Part shown: one piece after another, positions 30,429 to 33,985 of the stretch
How the letters are laid out: each line of letters opens with the position of its first letter
Position numbering within the stretch: the first letter of the stretch is position 1
Origin: an uncultured Collinsella sp.
GTDB taxonomy: Bacteria; Actinomycetota; Coriobacteriia; Coriobacteriales; Coriobacteriaceae
Length of the DNA stretch: 33,985 nucleotides
Direction: 5' to 3'
NCBI GenBank assembly: GCA_902482615.1
Contig: CABTAA010000001.1
Span: forward strand, 1-33,985
The notes under the pieces: model-generated
Databases searched by the model: none
What the model saw: the letters and a program-made list of their open reading frames with translations, nothing else
Told to the model about the DNA's origin: nothing
Made by a program: the position numbers and the translations under genes

Positions 30429-32774
30429 ATGGAAACGCTTGAACGCAACGAGTGGGCAGACGTTGCCCAACTAGTCGAGATCACGAGCGATGCTGTCATC
30501 ATCTGCGAGCTCGACGGAACCATTCTGCATGTGAATAATCGCTTACTTGGTTTGATGTGCGAGGAACGCGCCGACGTCATCGGTAGAGATGTTAAAGACG
30601 TCCTGTACTCATCCGCTTTTGAACGAGCGACGGAACATCGTCTGCCATTTGAAACTGATGGCTCCGAGATCGAATTGATGCTCAAGCTGAGTGACGGCTC
30701 CTTTATCCCCGTCTTGGTTCGTGCGGGCTCCGTAACGCCTCCACGCATCTTTGGACGCCGCGCGCCACGTGTCCTGGTGGCGCTCCATAGCATCGAAGAA
30801 CAGTATTCGCACGACCGTCAGCTCAAGCGTGCGCTTTCGGAGCTTAGAGTGGCGAACAAGCGCCTCTCTGGCACGCTCTCGGTCATTATGAGTACCGTGG
30901 GCTCCGATGAGCTGCGCAGCCTACTTGATACCGTTTTGAACCAGCTTGTAGGAACGCTCGATGCTTCGGGTGCCGCTATCTATTTTTCTGAGAGCGGCGG
31001 TTTTAAGCTTCGCGGTGTTTCCAAGGAGCTGTACGACAGCTACCTGCCTGAGTTTTTGCCGTATGGCGCTGGCATTCCGACGTATGTTCTTCGTGAGTCG
31101 CGTGCCTGTCGCTTGTCGATTCAACAGGACCTTGAGGGTGATAAGGCCGCCTCCGGTATGTTCATGGACTTGGACAATCGTTCTAAGCACCTGTTGCGCA
31201 TGCAGGATATGCCTCCGTACCGCAGCGAGATCTGTCTTCCCGTTTTTTACGGTACGCAGATTCTTGGCGTGCTGGAAGTTGGTTGGAAACGCCCCCAGGC
31301 ACCGCTCGCCTATGACGTTAATGTACTCGAGGTCATTTGCGATTACCTGTCTATCCAGCTGGTCGGCATGGCATCGAGCCTTCGCTCCCGTCGCACGGCC
31401 GAGCTTGGCCGCTCGCTCAATGTCTTGCGTGATGGGTTGTTTACCTTTCTAGACGATTCCGCCGCGGCTACCCAGGCGGTATCGTCCGAGATCTGCAATA
31501 TGCTTAACTGCCATTTTTGCCCTGTTGAGTATGACGCCAGTCTGGATTCCTACGTCATAGATTTTGAAGGCGGCAGTCGCGTTGCTTTGCCGGACGATCC
31601 CGAGAAGCTTTTCTTTTCCACGACGGCGCCAGCGGCACGTCTGGGGGCTGGCCCTGATGGCTTTGAGGCATCTGTTTTGGGCGGCACGAGTGCCGAGGAC
31701 CTTAAACACGTCCGTATAACTCGCGTTGACGAATCGATGCCTATGGGAGGCTGGCTTAGGGCGCATGGTCTGCCTTGCCAGGGTCTCTACGTCGACTCCG
31801 GCATCGAGGCGGGGCGCCCGCGCTCTGAGGGTGATGGCAAACACAGTAACGACGCGATTGTTCCTGCTTCTGTTGCGAAGAGCCCGACGACGCGCGCGCT
31901 GCTGCTTCGTGATGGTAGCCAAGAGCCGATTGATGACCTTGAATATGACTACTTGGTGCACTTGGCGCATGACTTTGAGCTGATCTACGAAGGCGAATCT
32001 CAAAAGCGCGAGGAGCGCCATATCGCTCAGACCCTTCAGATTGGCATGAGAAATTCCCTGGGGGATGTTCCGGGTATCGCAACCGATTCGGTGTACCTGT
32101 CGGCCACGAACTCGGCGTTGGTCGGCGGCGATTTCTATACGCTCATCCGTCTTCCCGACGACTGCGCCGTCATGATTCTGGGTGATGTGTCTGGCAAAGG
32201 CATTGAGGCCGCATCGATGTCCGCGCTCGTCAAGACGGCCCTGACGGCATATGCCTGGGAGGGCGCTGGACCGGCCCGCATGGCACGCTCCCTTAACAGC
32301 ATGCTCATGGGCTTTTCGAGGGTCGAGACGTTCGTGACGGCCTTTATCGCCAAGATTGACCTTAAGGCCGGACGCGCAACGTATTGTTCGGCGGGCCATC
32401 CTCCGACCATGGTCATTAGGCCAGAGTCGATGCCGCTGGGTGGCGGCGAGGCACGTGGGGGAGAGGTCGAGCTACTTGGATGCCAATCGGGTGTAATCGG
32501 TGCCTTTGAGAGCATGGTGTACGAGACAGGCGTGTTTACGTTCGCTCCTGGCGACATGCTCTTCATGTATACGGATGGAACGATTGAGGCCCGCGACCGC
32601 ACCGGAGCGTTCTTTGGCGAGCAGCGCTTGCGCGATCTTCTGCTTTCTGTTTCGGGGGAGGGCGTGTCGGGCATTTGCGGCAAGGTCTTGGGCGAGCTTG
32701 ACCGATTTACCGAATCGGCGCTGGACGATGACATTGCATTGGTGTCCCTTGAGTTTTTACGGGGTCGTTCATAG
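30429..32774 (+). CDS. PAS-GAF-SpoIIE serine phosphatase (RsbU-like)
   Basis: A 781-residue soluble sensor phosphatase. Domains in order: PAS (about residues 12-120, LVEITSDAVIICELDGTILHV), a short coiled linker, GAF (about 150-310), a less clear second GAF-like stretch (about 325-530), and a C-terminal PP2C/SpoIIE domain (about 545-781). The metal-binding aspartates are visible: Asp568 in VGGDFY, Asp586 in GDVSGKGIEAA, Asp716 in YTDGT and Asp766-768 in DDDIALVSLE. Such enzymes dephosphorylate STAS-domain anti-anti-sigma factors in partner-switching cascades. The next gene encodes a STAS-HATPase protein, the obvious partner. The ATG at 30429 is chosen, with GGTGGGG upstream; GTG at 30417 is an alternative. 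There are no transmembrane segments, so the signal is probably cytoplasmic or a small molecule. Confidence 0.9.
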   Translation: METLERNEWADVAQLVEITSDAVIICELDGTILHVNNRLLGLMCEERADVIGRDVKDVLYSSAFERATEHRLPFETDGSEIELMLKLSDGSFIPVLVRAGSVTPPRIFGRRAPRVLVALHSIEEQYSHDRQLKRALSELRVANKRLSGTLSVIMSTVGSDELRSLLDTVLNQLVGTLDASGAAIYFSESGGFKLRGVSKELYDSYLPEFLPYGAGIPTYVLRESRACRLSIQQDLEGDKAASGMFMDLDNRSKHLLRMQDMPPYRSEICLPVFYGTQILGVLEVGWKRPQAPLAYDVNVLEVICDYLSIQLVGMASSLRSRRTAELGRSLNVLRDGLFTFLDDSAAATQAVSSEICNMLNCHFCPVEYDASLDSYVIDFEGGSRVALPDDPEKLFFSTTAPAARLGAGPDGFEASVLGGTSAEDLKHVRITRVDESMPMGGWLRAHGLPCQGLYVDSGIEAGRPRSEGDGKHSNDAIVPASVAKSPTTRALLLRDGSQEPIDDLEYDYLVHLAHDFELIYEGESQKREERHIAQTLQIGMRNSLGDVPGIATDSVYLSATNSALVGGDFYTLIRLPDDCAVMILGDVSGKGIEAASMSALVKTALTAYAWEGAGPARMARSLNSMLMGFSRVETFVTAFIAKIDLKAGRATYCSAGHPPTMVIRPESMPLGGGEARGGEVELLGCQSGVIGAFESMVYETGVFTFAPGDMLFMYTDGTIEARDRTGAFFGEQRLRDLLLSVSGEGVSGICGKVLGELDRFTESALDDDIALVSLEFLRGRS

Positions 32775-32852
32775 ACGACGCTGGGCGCGTCGAATCCGCA
32801 CGGTTGGGGAAACGAATGCATCGAGTGGGCTTTTTTGGGGAACCATGGTCGT

Positions 32853-33599
32853 ATGAATGAGTGGAATGACATAGCGGTTTTGACGCCACCGGGTGATGTC
32901 GACATCGCATCGGTGCCGGTGCTGCGCCGACGGTTGGATAATTTGATCGACCGGGGCGTGCGTCGCGTTGTCATCAATTGCCAGGCCGTGGGCTTTATCG
33001 ACTCGACAGGTTTGGCGTTTTTGCTTACACGTGCCAGAGAGCTCATGAGGCGAGAGGGCCTGCTTTCGCTTGTTAACGCCTCCGATGAGGTTATTCGTTT
33101 TTTGGAGATTGCCCGACTTGTCGACATCCTGCATGTTGCGGGTCCGGCACGGGAGTCTATTCCTGCCATTCCGGTGGGGGAGCTGCCTCGCTGGAGCAAG
33201 AGCGTCGAGGTCCGTCAAGGTATCGAGAACCTTCCATACTACCGACATCGCATCGCCGAACTCCTCGAATCGCTTCCGTTGCGCCGTGACGAGCGCTACG
33301 ATGTCGCATTGGCGTCGGGGGAGGCGCTGGGTAATGCCTATGACCATGCGGGCGGTATCGGGTGCGTCCTGACGGTTCAGGCCTATGGCGATCGCGTTGT
33401 GGTCGAGGTACTTGATCGAGGTGCCGGCTACTCTATCGATGAAACGAGCGAACCGGTCGCATCTGATGAGCGCGGCCGTGGTATCAAGCTTATGCGTATG
33501 CTCGTCGATAACGTGGAGGTTGCTCGTCGTACAGACGGCGCCGGCACGCGTGTGCAGATGGTGAAGCTGTTTAACGGAGCGTCGGAATCGTGTGCCTAG
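32853..33599 (+). CDS. STAS-HATPase fusion: anti-anti-sigma and RsbW-like kinase domains in one protein
   Basis: The 248-residue protein joins two partner-switching domains. Residues 1-105 are a STAS domain with phosphorylatable Ser51 in FIDSTGLAFLL. Residues 120-248 are an RsbW/SpoIIAB-type HATPase: N box with Glu157 and Asn161 (GEALGNAYDHA), G1 box Asp188-Arg-Gly-Ala-Gly192, and G2 region ERGRGIKLM (about 206-214). Normally these are separate proteins, the kinase phosphorylating the STAS serine. Here the substrate is tethered to the kinase, and the upstream phosphatase would reverse the modification. The ATG at 32853 is preferred (GGGGAA upstream); a TTG at 32835 would add six residues. No sigma-factor gene is adjacent, so the output target is unknown. 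Confidence 0.88.
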   Translation: MNEWNDIAVLTPPGDVDIASVPVLRRRLDNLIDRGVRRVVINCQAVGFIDSTGLAFLLTRARELMRREGLLSLVNASDEVIRFLEIARLVDILHVAGPARESIPAIPVGELPRWSKSVEVRQGIENLPYYRHRIAELLESLPLRRDERYDVALASGEALGNAYDHAGGIGCVLTVQAYGDRVVVEVLDRGAGYSIDETSEPVASDERGRGIKLMRMLVDNVEVARRTDGAGTRVQMVKLFNGASESCA

Positions 33600-33646
33600 C
33601 CAATCGCTTTAGCGCGTTTAGCTACCAAGAACATGCGGCAGGCAAT

Positions 33647-33692
33647 TTTTTTGAAAAAAGTACTTGCGTCTTTTGGACAACTCGCGTAAATT
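33647..33692 (+). promoter_or_regulatory. promoter of the tRNA-Gly/Cys/Gly cluster
   Basis: TTTTTTGAAAAAAGT (33647-33661) followed by CTTGC repeats the box upstream of tRNA-Leu. -35 is TTGCGT (33664-33669), -10 TAAATT (33687-33692), spacer 17 bp. The tRNA starts 12 bases after the -10. Confidence 0.75.
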
Positions 33693-33704
33693 AATAACCC
33701 GCAA

Positions 33705-33780
33705 GCGGACATGGCTCAGTTGGTAGAGCACAACCTTGCCAAGGTTGGGGTCGCGGGTTCGAGCCCCGTTGTCCGCTCCA
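33705..33780 (+). tRNA. tRNA-Gly (GCC)
   Basis: Acceptor GCGGACA/TGTCCGC, D-arm GGCTCAGTTGGTAGAGC, anticodon stem CAACC/GGTTG with loop TTGCCAA (anticodon GCC), T-arm GGGTTCGAGCCC, discriminator T and encoded CCA (33778-33780). Confidence 0.97.
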
Positions 33781-33790
33781 TTGCATTTCC

Positions 33791-33813
33791 GGACCGTTTA
33801 GGCGGTCCTTTTT
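33791..33813 (+). terminator. terminator-like hairpin after tRNA-Gly
   Basis: GGACCG (33791-33796) and CGGTCC (33803-33808) with a T-tract to 33813. It lies between tRNA-Gly and tRNA-Cys, so it may reduce read-through or be removed in processing. Confidence 0.7.
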
Positions 33814-33814
33814 C

Positions 33815-33888
33815 GGCGAAGTGGCCAAGTGGTAAGGCAGAGGCCTGCAAAGCCTTTACCCCCGGTTCGAATCCGGGCTTCGCCTCCA
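33815..33888 (+). tRNA. tRNA-Cys (GCA)
   Basis: Acceptor GGCGAAG/CTTCGCC, anticodon loop CTGCAAA giving GCA, T-arm CGGTTCGAATCCG, discriminator T and encoded CCA. It is a normal 71-base body plus CCA. It begins only 2 bases after the T-tract of the preceding hairpin. Confidence 0.97.
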
Positions 33889-33897
33889 GGCAACATC

Positions 33898-33919
33898 CGG
33901 GCGCTCCGGCGCCCGTTTT
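33898..33919 (+). terminator. terminator after tRNA-Cys
   Basis: CGGGCGC (33898-33904) pairs with GCGCCCG (33909-33915), loop TCCG, followed by TTTT. Confidence 0.85.
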
Positions 33920-33930
33920 GTTTTACATAT

Positions 33931-33985
33931 GCGGACATGGCTCAGTTGGTAGAGCACAACCTTGCCAAGGTTGGGGTCGCGGGTT
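33931..33985 (+). tRNA. tRNA-Gly (GCC), second copy, cut by window end
   Basis: The first 55 bases are identical to the tRNA-Gly at 33705, including anticodon GCC; the 3' part lies outside the window. The short spacer from the tRNA-Cys terminator suggests a repeated tRNA cassette. Confidence 0.95.

Noticed and set aside
33705..33985. Duplicated tRNA-Gly as attL/attR of an integrated element
   Set aside because: Only 226 bases separate the two copies and the intervening DNA holds a normal tRNA-Cys; no integrase is present.

Overview
The window is a high-GC bacterial chromosome segment in which every supported gene lies on the + strand. Two things point to a Coriobacteriia (Collinsella-like) gut actinobacterium: the order uvrC / rapZ / whiA / gap / pgk / tpiA / secG, an actinobacterial synteny block, and a Dpp-type sialic-acid operon. 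This placement is inferred from gene order and protein style, not from a database search.

Layout. 1-5.4 kb: the 3' end of uvrA, then ybaK-murJ-uvrC (DNA repair, tRNA editing, lipid II export). 5.4-16.2 kb: a sialic-acid/amino-sugar uptake and catabolism cluster made of a Tat-type lipoprotein binding protein, a DppB-like permease, a fused DppC-permease/DppD-ATPase, a DppF-like ATPase, a CE7 acetyl esterase, a second CE7-like protein lacking the catalytic serine, an N-acetylneuraminate lyase, a ROK-family ManNAc kinase and NanE. Together these would import sialic acid, deacetylate it, and take it to N-acetylglucosamine 6-phosphate. No sialidase, NagA, NagB or dedicated regulator is present. 16.2-18.2 kb: rapZ and whiA, without the yvcK/glmR gene that normally sits between them. 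18.3-23.1 kb: gap, pgk, tpiA and gpmI. 23.2-23.5 kb: secG. 23.7-29.7 kb: an oligopeptide ABC transporter (oppABCDF). 29.7-30.28 kb: about 600 bases with no gene but dominated by two very large near-perfect hairpins. 30.28-34 kb: tRNA-Leu(GAG), a PAS/GAF/SpoIIE phosphatase, a STAS-HATPase fusion protein, then tRNA-Gly, tRNA-Cys and the start of a second identical tRNA-Gly.

Notable biology. (1) Two large hairpins at 29699-29830 and 30011-30135 share the same architecture (28-29 bp perfect outer stem, 12-13 nt internal loop, 14-16 bp perfect inner stem, 17 nt apical part) but not the same sequence. (2) The sialic-acid cluster interrupts the uvrC-rapZ linkage, next to genes known elsewhere to sense amino-sugar phosphates. 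(3) The phosphatase and the STAS-kinase fusion form a compact partner-switching module with substrate and kinase domains in one chain. (4) Long imperfect palindromes lie in two spacers of the nan operon, and a shared palindromic decamer occurs upstream of both the nan operon and gap.
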